Source: an uncultured Acidimicrobiaceae bacterium
GTDB taxonomy: Bacteria > Actinomycetota > Acidimicrobiia > Acidimicrobiales > Microtrichaceae
Direction: 5' to 3'
DNA length: 7,110 nt
Assembly (NCBI GenBank): GCA_937868025.1
Contig: CALMLJ010000097.1
Span: forward strand, 1-7,110
Every line of letters begins with the position of its first letter. The stretch's first letter is position 1. The position numbers were made by a program, and so were the translations under genes. The notes under the pieces are model-generated. The model saw nothing but the letters and a program-made list of their open reading frames with translations, was not told the origin of the DNA and ran no database searches. Positions 1 through 4,952 of the stretch are shown here, piece after piece.

Positions 1-34
1 CAATGTTCTCGGGGTGATCACTCCATCACAAGCG

Positions 35-117
35 TGCCCGGGGTGGGACTCGAACCCACACGCCCTCTCGGACAGCGGATTTTGAGTCCGCCGCGTCTGC
101 CATTCCGCCACCCGGGC
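35..117 (-). tRNA. tRNA-Leu (anticodon CAA)
   Basis: A complete cloverleaf can be folded on the minus strand, 83 nt long. The acceptor stem GCCCGGG (117-111) pairs with CCCGGGC (42-36), followed by discriminator base A at 35. The anticodon stem GCGGA/TCCGC encloses loop CTCAAAA, giving anticodon CAA (plus-strand 82-84), which reads the leucine codon TTG. The T arm is GTGGG-TTCGAGT-CCCAC (59-43). The long variable arm (about 60-74) is typical of class II tRNAs such as tRNA-Leu, and the D-arm region (TGGCGGAATGGCAGACGC) matches the tRNA-Leu pattern. The 3' CCA is not encoded (the bases after the discriminator are CGC), so it would be added after transcription. TTG is expected to be a rare codon in such GC-rich DNA. 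Confidence 0.97.
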
Positions 118-126
118 CGCCGGGAG

Positions 127-132
127 AGCGTA
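127..132 (-). promoter_or_regulatory. Possible -10 box of the tRNA-Leu gene
   Basis: TACGCT reads on the minus strand 9 nt upstream of the tRNA 5' end, the right place for a -10 element. A poor -35 candidate, TTCGAG (155-150), lies 17 nt further upstream and matches TTGACA at only three positions. The box overlaps a TAGCCT box on the plus strand (131-136) that could serve the small ORF at 145. The assignment rests on position and a weak consensus match. Confidence 0.3.
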
Positions 133-136
133 GCCT
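131..136 (+). promoter_or_regulatory. Possible TANNNT -10 box of the small ORF at 145
   Basis: TAGCCT stands 8 nt upstream of the ATG at 145. TANNNT boxes at about this distance mark leaderless or nearly leaderless transcripts in actinobacteria (established for mycobacteria), and the same arrangement recurs at four other gene starts in this window. No -35 box is visible and no Shine-Dalgarno lies at a usable distance: GGGAGAG at 122-128 is 16 nt from the ATG. Confidence 0.35.
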
Positions 137-144
137 GCACCTCG

Positions 145-303
145 ATGTCCTCGAACCACGTTTCACCGCAGTCCGCGGCGACGAGACAACGGATCCTGTT
201 CGTCGTCGCCGTCGTGGCGGTCGTGACGGCATGGCGCGAGCGGGCGTTCGCCCGCAACCGGGCGCGGTACGCCGCAACCCAGGCTCCCCAGCCGAATCCC
301 TGA
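145..303 (+). CDS. Small hypothetical single-pass membrane protein (52 aa)
   Basis: I do not recognise this protein. Starting from the ATG at 145, it has a polar N-terminus (residues 1-16), a short hydrophobic segment rich in Ile, Leu, Phe and Val (about 17-30), then a strongly basic stretch with many Arg (about 31-43) and an Ala/Pro/Gln tail. This looks like a small membrane protein with a basic cytoplasmic flank. Third codon positions are G or C in 44 of 52 codons, clearly more than at second positions, which supports real coding. The frame is open further upstream, but that would run through the tRNA-Leu gene, so the start at 145 is preferred. There is no Shine-Dalgarno; a TAGCCT box 8 nt upstream may give a near-leaderless mRNA. 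It is divergent from tRNA-Leu and convergent with the peroxiredoxin gene. The main alternative is a chance ORF in GC-rich spacer DNA. Confidence 0.5.
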   Translation: MSSNHVSPQSAATRQRILFVVAVVAVVTAWRERAFARNRARYAATQAPQPNP

Positions 304-331
304 TCCTGTCGCCCGATCCTGTCGCCTGATC
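302..331. repeat. 13-bp tandem repeat, 2.3 copies
   Basis: The unit GATCCTGTCGCC plus one base (C, then T) occurs at 302-314 and 315-327 and begins a third time with GATC at 328-331. It fills the gap between the small ORF (its stop codon shares the first two bases) and the end of the peroxiredoxin gene. It forms no convincing terminator hairpin on either strand and has no adjacent T-run. It may be simple slippage; no function is evident. Confidence 0.8.
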
Positions 332-340
332 TCGGTCGGG

Positions 341-808
341 CTACCCCTCGGCGAGGGCCGCGAGGAGGTTGGTCGGCGTGTCCTTCGGGCTGATCTTCGG
401 CCAGGCGTGGGTCACCTTGCCGTCGGGGCCGACCAGGAACGCCGAGCGCACGACGCCCATGTACTCCTTGCCGTAGTTCTTCTTGAGCTGCCACACGCCG
501 TAGGCCTCGGCGACGGCGTGCTCCACGTCGGAGAGGAGCGTGAACCCGAGCTCGTACTTCGTGTCGAACTTCTCGAGCTTGGCCGGCTTGTCGGGGCTGA
601 TGCCCACGATGACGGTGTCGCCGACCTCCGACACGATGTCGCGGAGCCCACACGCCTGGGTCGTGCAACCCGGCGTGTCGGCCTTCGGGTAGAAGTACAC
701 GAGCACGTGCTTGCCCTTCTGGGCGGCGAGGGAGAACTCGGCCTCGTGCTGATCGAGCAGCTTGATCGCAGGGGCCTTCTTGCCAACGGTGGGAGTCGAA
801 TCAGCCAT
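341..808 (-). CDS. bcp: Thiol peroxidase, Bcp/PrxQ-type peroxiredoxin
   Basis: The 155-residue cytosolic enzyme reduces hydrogen peroxide and organic hydroperoxides with thioredoxin-type reductants. The thioredoxin-fold AhpC/TSA domain spans nearly the whole protein. The peroxidatic cysteine is C48 in the motif DTPGCTTQAC, and C53, five residues on, is the resolving cysteine usual in atypical two-Cys Bcp proteins. The conserved Arg of the active site is R121 (VVRSAFLVGPDG). Length and ending (HAWPKISPKDT, then an Ala/Leu helix) are normal for the family. The ATG at 808 is the natural start; it has no Shine-Dalgarno but TAGGTT lies exactly 6 nt upstream, so the mRNA may be leaderless. The gene starts 19 nt after the terminator T-run of the upstream HU gene, so it is probably a separate transcription unit. 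No terminator is visible after its stop codon. Confidence 0.96.
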   Translation of the reverse strand: MADSTPTVGKKAPAIKLLDQHEAEFSLAAQKGKHVLVYFYPKADTPGCTTQACGLRDIVSEVGDTVIVGISPDKPAKLEKFDTKYELGFTLLSDVEHAVAEAYGVWQLKKNYGKEYMGVVRSAFLVGPDGKVTHAWPKISPKDTPTNLLAALAEG

Positions 809-814
809 GCCCGC

Positions 815-820
815 AACCTA
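815..820 (-). promoter_or_regulatory. TANNNT -10 box of bcp (leaderless start)
   Basis: TAGGTT lies with six bases between its last T and the bcp ATG, which places the expected transcription start on the A of the start codon. The matching -35 position falls inside the HU terminator hairpin and shows no TTGACA-like sequence. The call follows the known actinobacterial leaderless pattern; the start site itself is inferred. Confidence 0.5.
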
Positions 821-827
821 GTGCAGC

Positions 828-869
828 CAAAAATGCGAGGGAGGAGCAGGCGAGCCTGCTCCTCCCTCG
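828..869 (-). terminator. Rho-independent terminator of the HU gene
   Basis: A perfect 15-bp inverted repeat (855-869 with 836-850) closes a 4-nt loop (851-854). On the minus strand it is followed by CATTTTTGG, a run of five T (833-829). Position (45 nt after the HU stop codon), stem strength and T-run are all those of an intrinsic terminator. It should end HU transcripts and any read-through from trpA. There is no T-run on the other side, so it acts in one direction only. Confidence 0.92.
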
Positions 870-890
870 AACTTCGTGCACTCGTTCAGC

Positions 891-908
891 GACGCGCCGG
901 AGCGCGTC
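891..908 (-). other. Small hairpin just after the HU stop codon
   Basis: GACGCGC (891-897) and GCGCGTC (902-908) form a perfect 7-bp stem with a 4-nt loop, 5 nt beyond the HU stop codon. No T-run follows, so it is not a terminator by itself. With the strong terminator at 828-869 it gives the HU message two consecutive 3' hairpins; the first might protect the coding end from 3' exonucleases (inference). Confidence 0.55.
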
Positions 909-913
909 TCAGA

Positions 914-1210
914 TCACTTCGGGGCAGGCTTGGTGCCCTTGGCGATGGCCTTGAGGGTCGCGCCGGCGGTGATCTTGACGGCGTTGGTCTTGCCGATCTT
1001 CATGGACTCGCCCGTCTGGGGGTTGCGGACCGTGCGGGGGTCACGGGTGACACGCTCGAACTTGATCCAACCCGGGATCGTGACCGCGTCCTTCCCCTTG
1101 GCGACGGTCTGGGCGATGATGTCCCAGAACGCGCCGAGCACCGCGTCGACGTCCTTCTTGGACAGCTCGGTGCGAACGGCGATGGTCTCGACCAGTTCAG
1201 TCTTGTTCAT
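914..1210 (-). CDS. hup: HU-family nucleoid DNA-binding protein
   Basis: This 98-residue protein is a histone-like HU/IHF-family dimer subunit that bends and compacts DNA. The N-terminal helical dimerisation part covers about residues 1-42, and the beta-arm part follows. The arm tip RNPQTGE carries the intercalating proline (P64), and the downstream stretch KIGKTNAVKITAG fits the family core. The usual GFGTFEVRER segment is replaced by PGWIKFERVTRD, a divergent form. The tail after residue 92 is only KGTKPAPK-like, with no long lysine/alanine extension of the mycobacterial HupB type. The ATG at 1210 has a good Shine-Dalgarno, GGGAGGG, 8 nt upstream. The gene follows trpA by 70 nt but has its own promoter, so it is probably transcribed both alone and by read-through from trp. 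Confidence 0.95.
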   Translation of the reverse strand: MNKTELVETIAVRTELSKKDVDAVLGAFWDIIAQTVAKGKDAVTIPGWIKFERVTRDPRTVRNPQTGESMKIGKTNAVKITAGATLKAIAKGTKPAPK

Positions 1211-1218
1211 TGTGGTGA

Positions 1219-1225
1219 CCCTCCC
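1219..1225 (-). promoter_or_regulatory. Ribosome binding site of the HU gene
   Basis: GGGAGGG is placed 8 nt before the HU ATG. It is the clearest Shine-Dalgarno in the window and contrasts with bcp, trpC, trpF and the J-domain gene, which have none. Confidence 0.85.
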
Positions 1226-1228
1226 GGG

Positions 1229-1241
1229 TTCATGTGATGAA
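1229..1241. promoter_or_regulatory. 13-bp palindrome in the HU leader
   Basis: TTCAT-GTG-ATGAA is a perfect inverted repeat with 5-bp arms and a 3-bp centre, lying between the predicted HU transcription start and the Shine-Dalgarno. It shares base 1241 with the next palindrome. It could be a protein-binding site or a weak RNA hairpin just upstream of the ribosome site. No binding protein can be named from sequence. Confidence 0.5.
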
Positions 1242-1258
1242 GTTACAACGGTGTAACT
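1241..1258. promoter_or_regulatory. 18-bp operator-like palindrome at the HU promoter
   Basis: AGTTACA-ACGG-TGTAACT has perfect 7-bp arms around a 4-bp centre. It overlaps the downstream half of the HU -10 box (1256-1261) and covers the predicted transcription start near 1249, where a repressor would block RNA polymerase. Its AT-rich arms stand out in GC-rich DNA. As RNA it could also form a weak 7-bp hairpin, but no T-run follows, so a terminator role is unlikely. The cognate regulator is unknown. Confidence 0.55.
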
Positions 1259-1284
1259 CTACCGTGTTTTCGGGGTTTTGTCAG
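1256..1284 (-). promoter_or_regulatory. Promoter of the HU gene (-35 CTGACA, 17 bp, -10 TAGAGT)
   Basis: On the minus strand CTGACA (1284-1279) is followed after exactly 17 bp by TAGAGT (1261-1256). The boxes match the housekeeping sigma consensus TTGACA/TATAAT at 5 and 4 of 6 positions. The start of transcription would be near 1249, giving a leader of about 39 nt with a Shine-Dalgarno. The -35 box contains the TGA stop codon of trpA (1283-1281), so promoter and upstream gene physically overlap. Confidence 0.75.
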
Positions 1285-2078
1285 CATTTGGCGTCCAACG
1301 CGGCCCGGAACTCGGCCACGAGATCGGCCACCCCCTCGGGCGTGCCGACCTCGAGCGCGCGCCGAACGACCGCGGATCCGACGATCACACCGTCGGCCAC
1401 GGCGCACGTCTCGACCGCCTGCTGTGGCGTCGAGATCCCGACACCCACCAACACCGGAACGTCGGTGACCGCCTTGAGCCGACCGGCGATGTCGAGCGCC
1501 GAGAGCGCCAAGCTGTCGCGCTCACCGGTGATACCCAGCAACCCGACGCCGTAGACGAAGCCTCGGGCGCGGGCGCAGATGCGCGGCAACCGTTCCGGCG
1601 GAGCGGTCGGCGCGGCGAGCATCACGGTCTCGATCCCCGCGGCGTCAGCAGCGGCGCACCACTCCCCCGACTCCTCGAGCGGCAGGTCGGGCAGGATCGC
1701 CGCGCACACGCCGGATTCGGCCGCCGTCTGGGCGAACCGCTCCAACCCGAACCGGTAGACGAGGTTGTAGTAGGTCATGACCGACAACGGGACGCCGGCG
1801 TCGAGCGTCGCCGCCTCGGCGAGGATGCTCGGCGGCGTGGCACCGGCGGCAAGCGCTCGGTCCGAGGCCTCTTGGATGATCGGCCCGTCCATGACCGGGT
1901 CGGAGAAGGGAATGCCGATCTCGATCGCGTCGGCGCCGGCGTCCGCCGCTGCCCGCACCATGTCGAGCCAACCCGGCAGCCCGCCGGTCAGGTACACGAC
2001 CAGGCTCTTCACACCCAGCTCGCGGCGCTGACGAAGCTGCGTCTCGAGCTGCCCGTACGGCGTCGAGGCGGCGGTCAC
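1281..2078 (-). CDS. trpA: Tryptophan synthase alpha subunit
   Basis: TrpA cleaves indole-3-glycerol phosphate to glyceraldehyde-3-phosphate and indole, which is channelled to TrpB. The 265-residue TIM barrel has normal length. The catalytic pair is E53 ([11 protein letters not shown]) and D64 (VMDGP), equivalent to Glu49 and Asp60 of the Salmonella enzyme. The LPDLPLEES segment (129-137) that contacts TrpB, the loop-6 threonine T184 (LGITGER) and the phosphate-binding GVGIS (212-216) are all present. Loop 6 is unusual in lacking the common SRxGVTG form, having [14 protein letters not shown] instead. The start is GTG at 2078, overlapping the trpB stop by 4 bp (GTGA), with GGGAGAG 5 nt upstream; this implies translational coupling and equal production of the two subunits. 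No terminator follows; the stop codon lies within the HU -35 box. Confidence 0.97.
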   Translation of the reverse strand: MTAASTPYGQLETQLRQRRELGVKSLVVYLTGGLPGWLDMVRAAADAGADAIEIGIPFSDPVMDGPIIQEASDRALAAGATPPSILAEAATLDAGVPLSVMTYYNLVYRFGLERFAQTAAESGVCAAILPDLPLEESGEWCAAADAAGIETVMLAAPTAPPERLPRICARARGFVYGVGLLGITGERDSLALSALDIAGRLKAVTDVPVLVGVGISTPQQAVETCAVADGVIVGSAVVRRALEVGTPEGVADLVAEFRAALDAKC

Positions 2079-3298
2079 GCGTGCTCTCCCATCAACTCGG
2101 GGCCGAGGATGTCCATCATCTGGCCCACGTCCTTGTCGCCGCGGCCCGACAGGTTGATCACCACGGTCGAACCGGCCAGCCGCTCCCGCTCACGGGACAC
2201 CCAGGCGATCGCGTGCGCCGACTCGAGCGCCGGGATGATGCCCTCCTTGCGGCTGAGCAACTTGAACGCGTCGATGACCTCGGGGTCGGTGACGGGGTGG
2301 TACTCGGCACGGTCGATGTCGGCGAGGTGCGCGTGCTCCGGCCCGACGCCGGGGTAGTCGAGGCCCGCCGAGATCGACTGGGCCTCCTCGACCTGGCCGA
2401 ATTCGTCCTGCATCAGGAACGAGCGCATACCGTGCACGATGCCGGGGACCCCGCGCCCGACCGCTGCTCCGCCGGCCGGTTCGACACCGATCAGCTTCGA
2501 CGGGGCATCGGCGAACCCACTGAAGATCCCGATGGCGTTGGACCCGCCGCCGACACAGGCGACGACGTAGTCGGGAGACCCCCCGACCTTGGAGCGGAAC
2601 TGCTCGGCCGTTTCGATGCCGATCACACGGTGGAACTCACGCACCATCCACGGATACGGGTGCGGCCCCATGACCGAACCCAGGCAGTAGTGACTCGACT
2701 CGACGGTGGCGACCCAGTCACGCATGGCCTCGTTGACCGCATCCTTGAGCGTCCGACTCCCCGAGCTCGCCGGCCGGACCTCCGCTCCGAGGAGTCGCAT
2801 GCGGAACACGTTGAGCTCCTGGCGGGCCATGTCGACCTCGCCCATGTACACCACACACTCCATGCCCATCAGCGCCGCAGCGGTGGCGCTCGCCACCCCG
2901 TGCTGCCCGGCACCGGTTTCGGCCACCAGCCGGGTCTTGCCCATCCGCTTGGCGAGCAGCGCCTGGCCCAGCACGTTGTTGATCTTGTGGGAGCCGGTGT
3001 GGTTGAGGTCCTCACGCTTCAGCCAGATCCGACAGCCCAGCTCCTCGGACAGCCGCAAGCACTCGGTGAGCGGCGACGGTCGCCCCGCGTACTCGGTCAG
3101 CAGGTGGTTCAGCTCGGCCCGGAATGCCGGATCGGCCCACGCCTCCTTGAACGACGCCTCCAACTCCTGGCACGCCGGAACCAGCGTCTCGGGCACGAAC
3201 TGCCCGCCGAACTCGCCGAACCGTCCGTTGACGGGATCGCCCATCACCGACTCGGTCTCCGACCCCACACTCACCGTCTTCGTCACTATCTCAGTCAT
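2075..3298 (-). CDS. trpB: Tryptophan synthase beta subunit
   Basis: TrpB is the PLP enzyme that joins indole and L-serine to make tryptophan, in an alpha2-beta2 complex with TrpA. From the ATG at 3298 it is 407 residues. The PLP lysine is K105 in [10 protein letters not shown]127 ([10 protein letters not shown]) is the catalytic acid (Glu109 in Salmonella), GGGSNAIG binds the cofactor phosphate, and SGRGDKD is the conserved C-terminal motif. The opening [15 protein letters not shown] (about 25-39) is typical of the standard TrpB1 class. A GTG at 3307 would add three residues; I prefer the ATG, but neither has a strong Shine-Dalgarno. The gene is separated from trpF by 110 nt, the only long gap among the four trp genes, and overlaps trpA by 4 bp. 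Confidence 0.97.
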   Translation of the reverse strand: MTEIVTKTVSVGSETESVMGDPVNGRFGEFGGQFVPETLVPACQELEASFKEAWADPAFRAELNHLLTEYAGRPSPLTECLRLSEELGCRIWLKREDLNHTGSHKINNVLGQALLAKRMGKTRLVAETGAGQHGVASATAAALMGMECVVYMGEVDMARQELNVFRMRLLGAEVRPASSGSRTLKDAVNEAMRDWVATVESSHYCLGSVMGPHPYPWMVREFHRVIGIETAEQFRSKVGGSPDYVVACVGGGSNAIGIFSGFADAPSKLIGVEPAGGAAVGRGVPGIVHGMRSFLMQDEFGQVEEAQSISAGLDYPGVGPEHAHLADIDRAEYHPVTDPEVIDAFKLLSRKEGIIPALESAHAIAWVSRERERLAGSTVVINLSGRGDKDVGQMMDILGPELMGEHA

Positions 3299-3408
3299 GT
3301 CGCCCACTCATCTCGTTCTCACAGGTCAGCCATGCGATTGTGCCCAGACGGGGCCGAATCGCGTCGAACTCGTCTCGTTGCACCGATCGGGGGACGGCCG
3401 GCGATCGA
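3299..3408 (-). other. trpF-trpB spacer
   Basis: This 110-nt gap breaks an otherwise tight gene run. It holds half of the trpF-end hairpin (3396-3424), a perfect 8-bp palindrome CCGATCGG (3383-3390), and a small 4-bp-stem hairpin GCCC-AGACG-GGGC (3342-3354). I find no convincing -35/-10 pair, TANNNT box at the right distance, T-run or Trp-codon-bearing leader peptide. It could be an mRNA-processing region or contain a weak promoter I cannot recognise. Confidence 0.4.
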
Positions 3409-3424
3409 TCAGAGATCGCCGGCC
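3396..3424 (-). other. 11-bp perfect hairpin with the trpF stop codon in its loop
   Basis: GGCCGGCGATC (3396-3406) and GATCGCCGGCC (3414-3424) are perfect inverted repeats separated by 7 nt. The trpF TGA (3411-3409) lies in the loop, so one arm is the last codons of trpF and the other the start of the spacer. The stem is strong, but no T-run follows on either strand, which argues against a simple intrinsic terminator. It could stabilise the upstream trpCF message, cause partial termination or be a protein site. Confidence 0.7.
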
Positions 3425-4074
3425 TCGCGCCAGTCGAAGGGCTCGCGGCCGCCATCGGATGCGTACGCGGCGGGCTCGGCCGCACGCGCGGCGCGAATGA
3501 ACGCCTGCACGAGACGGGGGTCCTTCTGACCGGGCGACGCCTCGACACCGCTCGACACGTCGACCCCCCAGGGGTTGACGCGAGCGACGGCGGCACCGAC
3601 GTTGTCGGGATCGAGACCACCCGCGAGGATCAGGCGACGATGGTCGCGGATCGAGTCGACCAGGTCCCAGTCGAAGACCTGGCCGCTCCCCGGAGTCGTG
3701 CCGTCGAGGAGCATCGCGTCGGCGTGGTACTCGTCGAAGCGGTCGATGGCGGGAGAACCCGCGGGGAACGCGACGATCAGCGTCTGCGGACGCGGCGAGA
3801 GCTCGGCGGCCATTGCCGGGGTCTCGTGCCCGTGGAGCTGCACACCCCGGAGCCCGGCGTCGAGCACCGTCTGGGAAACGAAGTGCGGGTCCTGATCACG
3901 GAACACGCCGATCGTGATGATCTCCGGCGGAAGCCGACGGGCGATGTCACGGGCAGTGCCGACCGTGACCTGTCGGGTCGACGGGGCGAAGACGAAGCCG
4001 ACGGCATCGGCACCGAGGGCGACCGCCATCAGCGCGTCCTCCTCGTTCGTGATGCCGCAGATCTTCACCCACAT
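3409..4074 (-). CDS. trpF: Phosphoribosylanthranilate isomerase
   Basis: TrpF performs the Amadori rearrangement of N-(5-phosphoribosyl)anthranilate to CdRP, the substrate of TrpC. From the ATG at 4074 the protein is 221 residues and begins directly with MWVKICGIT, the family's first beta strand. The catalytic base is C6 (KICGIT) and the catalytic acid D124 (LLDGTTPGSG). The phosphate sites are at AGGLDPDNV (151-159) and GVDVSSGVE (170-178). A longer frame open to a GTG-type start at 4131 would add 19 Arg/Pro-rich residues and run into trpC, so it is rejected. A tail of about 20 residues after the last helix is slightly longer than usual. The gap to trpC is 10 nt. There is no Shine-Dalgarno; TAGGTT, overlapping the trpC stop codon, lies 7 nt before the ATG. 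Confidence 0.95.
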   Translation of the reverse strand: MWVKICGITNEEDALMAVALGADAVGFVFAPSTRQVTVGTARDIARRLPPEIITIGVFRDQDPHFVSQTVLDAGLRGVQLHGHETPAMAAELSPRPQTLIVAFPAGSPAIDRFDEYHADAMLLDGTTPGSGQVFDWDLVDSIRDHRRLILAGGLDPDNVGAAVARVNPWGVDVSSGVEASPGQKDPRLVQAFIRAARAAEPAAYASDGGREPFDWREAGDL

Positions 4075-4081
4075 GGCGCCA

Positions 4082-4087
4082 AACCTA
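4082..4087 (-). promoter_or_regulatory. Possible internal TANNNT -10 box before trpF
   Basis: TAGGTT, identical to the box before bcp, begins with the TAG stop codon of trpC and ends 7 nt before the trpF ATG. It could start a leaderless trpF mRNA inside the operon. The TAG part is partly explained by being a stop codon, and no -35 box is evident, so confidence is limited. Confidence 0.3.
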
Positions 4088-4909
4088 GCGGTGCGCCGTC
4101 GAGGAGCGGGGTACCCGTCCGGCCGGGTCACGAGGAACCCGCAGCGCGGCGATCGCCGCCGCCGGATCGCCCGACGTCACCAGATGCTCGCCCACGAGCA
4201 CAGCGTCGTAGCCCGCCGCCGCCAGCGCGACCGCGTCATCGACACCGCGCACGCCGCTCTCGGCCACACGGACCACGTCGGCGGGGATGGCCGCCGCCAC
4301 GCGCACGGCACGTTCCTGATCGACCTCGAAGGTGACGAGGTCGCGCTGGTTCACCCCGATCAGGCCCGTCGAGGTCGTCGCGAGTGCCCGCTCGACCTCA
4401 GCCTCGTCGTGGGTCTCGACGAGGGCGTCCAACCCGATCGCCCCGGCGAGGGCACCGAACTCGGCCAGTTCGTCGTCGCTCAACGCCGCCGCGATCAGCA
4501 GCACACAGTCGGCTCCCATCAGCCGGGCGTCGAGGACGTCGAGCGCGGACACCGTGAAGTCCTTGCGGATGACCGGCAAGCTCGTCGCGGCCCGGGCTGT
4601 GGCAAGGTCGGCGGCCGATCCACCGAAGTGGGGGCCGTCGGTGAGCACCGACAGGCAGGACGCACCACCGGCCTCGTAGCTCGCAGCCAGCGCCGCCGGA
4701 TCGAGATCGGCGAACAAGTCTCCCTTCGACGGCGACCGGCGCTTGACCTCGGAGATGACCCCGAGTCGGTCGGCGCCGCGCAGCGCCGCCGTGAACCCAC
4801 GGGTCGGGGGCAGGGCGGCACACTCCTCGATCAGCTGCTCCGCGGAGCGGGCGTCGGTCGCGGCGCGTTCACGATGGAAGGCGATGATGCGATCGAGGTA
4901 GGTGGCCAT
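4085..4909 (-). CDS. trpC: Indole-3-glycerol phosphate synthase
   Basis: TrpC closes the indole ring by decarboxylating CdRP to indole-3-glycerol phosphate, handed on to TrpA. The 274-residue TIM barrel carries the family residues: E54 and K56 in ISEVKRRSPSKG, catalytic K116 in VIRKDF, E165 in LVETH, N187 in GVNQRDL, and E217-S218-G219. The usual GxNNRDL motif has Gln in place of its second Asn. The ATG at 4909 opens the normal N-terminal helix (ATYLDRIIAFHRER). The frame is open to a GTG at 4975, but that would overlap the J-domain gene and add a basic Ala/Arg/Pro stretch, so it is rejected. The gene is a stand-alone trpC, not a TrpCF fusion. It has no Shine-Dalgarno but TACCGT lies 8 nt upstream. 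It lies 43 nt after the J-domain gene. Confidence 0.96.
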   Translation of the reverse strand: MATYLDRIIAFHRERAATDARSAEQLIEECAALPPTRGFTAALRGADRLGVISEVKRRSPSKGDLFADLDPAALAASYEAGGASCLSVLTDGPHFGGSAADLATARAATSLPVIRKDFTVSALDVLDARLMGADCVLLIAAALSDDELAEFGALAGAIGLDALVETHDEAEVERALATTSTGLIGVNQRDLVTFEVDQERAVRVAAAIPADVVRVAESGVRGVDDAVALAAAGYDAVLVGEHLVTSGDPAAAIAALRVPRDPAGRVPRSSTAHR

Positions 4910-4917
4910 CGGGGGCG

Positions 4918-4923
4918 ACGGTA
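4918..4923 (-). promoter_or_regulatory. Possible TANNNT -10 box of trpC
   Basis: TACCGT lies 8 nt upstream of the trpC ATG in the 43-nt gap after the J-domain gene. The -35 position reads GCGGCG and shows no consensus. If used, it would give a nearly leaderless trpC mRNA with no room for an attenuator. Co-transcription with the J-domain gene is the alternative. Confidence 0.35.
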
Positions 4924-4952
4924 GCGCGTCGCGGGACCGGCGCCGCACGGGT

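Noticed and set aside
11..24. Palindrome around GTGATCAC downstream of tRNA-Leu as a tRNA terminator
   Set aside because: The arms are short, the centre leaves almost no loop, and there is no T-run on the minus strand within the window.
18..668. A 216-codon minus-strand frame across bcp and tRNA-Leu
   Set aside because: It overlaps a functional RNA gene and bcp in another frame, and the product is Arg/Pro-rich without motifs.
1241..1258. The GTTACA/TGTAAC hairpin as a trpA terminator
   Set aside because: The stem is only 7 bp, AT-rich, lacks a following T-run, and sits on the HU transcription start, which fits an operator better.
1278..2357. A 359-codon plus-strand frame across trpA and the end of trpB
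   Set aside because: Its composition is typical of an antisense shadow and it crosses two real genes.
3299..3345. Mini-ORFs (M-A-D-L-stop and M-S-G-R-H-D-stop) before trpB as a leader peptide
   Set aside because: They contain no Trp codons, are not accompanied by terminator/antiterminator hairpins, and are the length expected by chance.
2081..3529. A 482-codon plus-strand frame across trpB
   Set aside because: It is a shadow of trpB, rich in Arg, His and Val, with no recognisable fold; trpB has all its catalytic motifs on the other strand.
4075..4131. N-terminal extension of trpF to position 4131
   Set aside because: The 19 extra residues are Arg/Pro-rich, lie inside trpC, and precede the universal KICGIT strand that normally starts the family.
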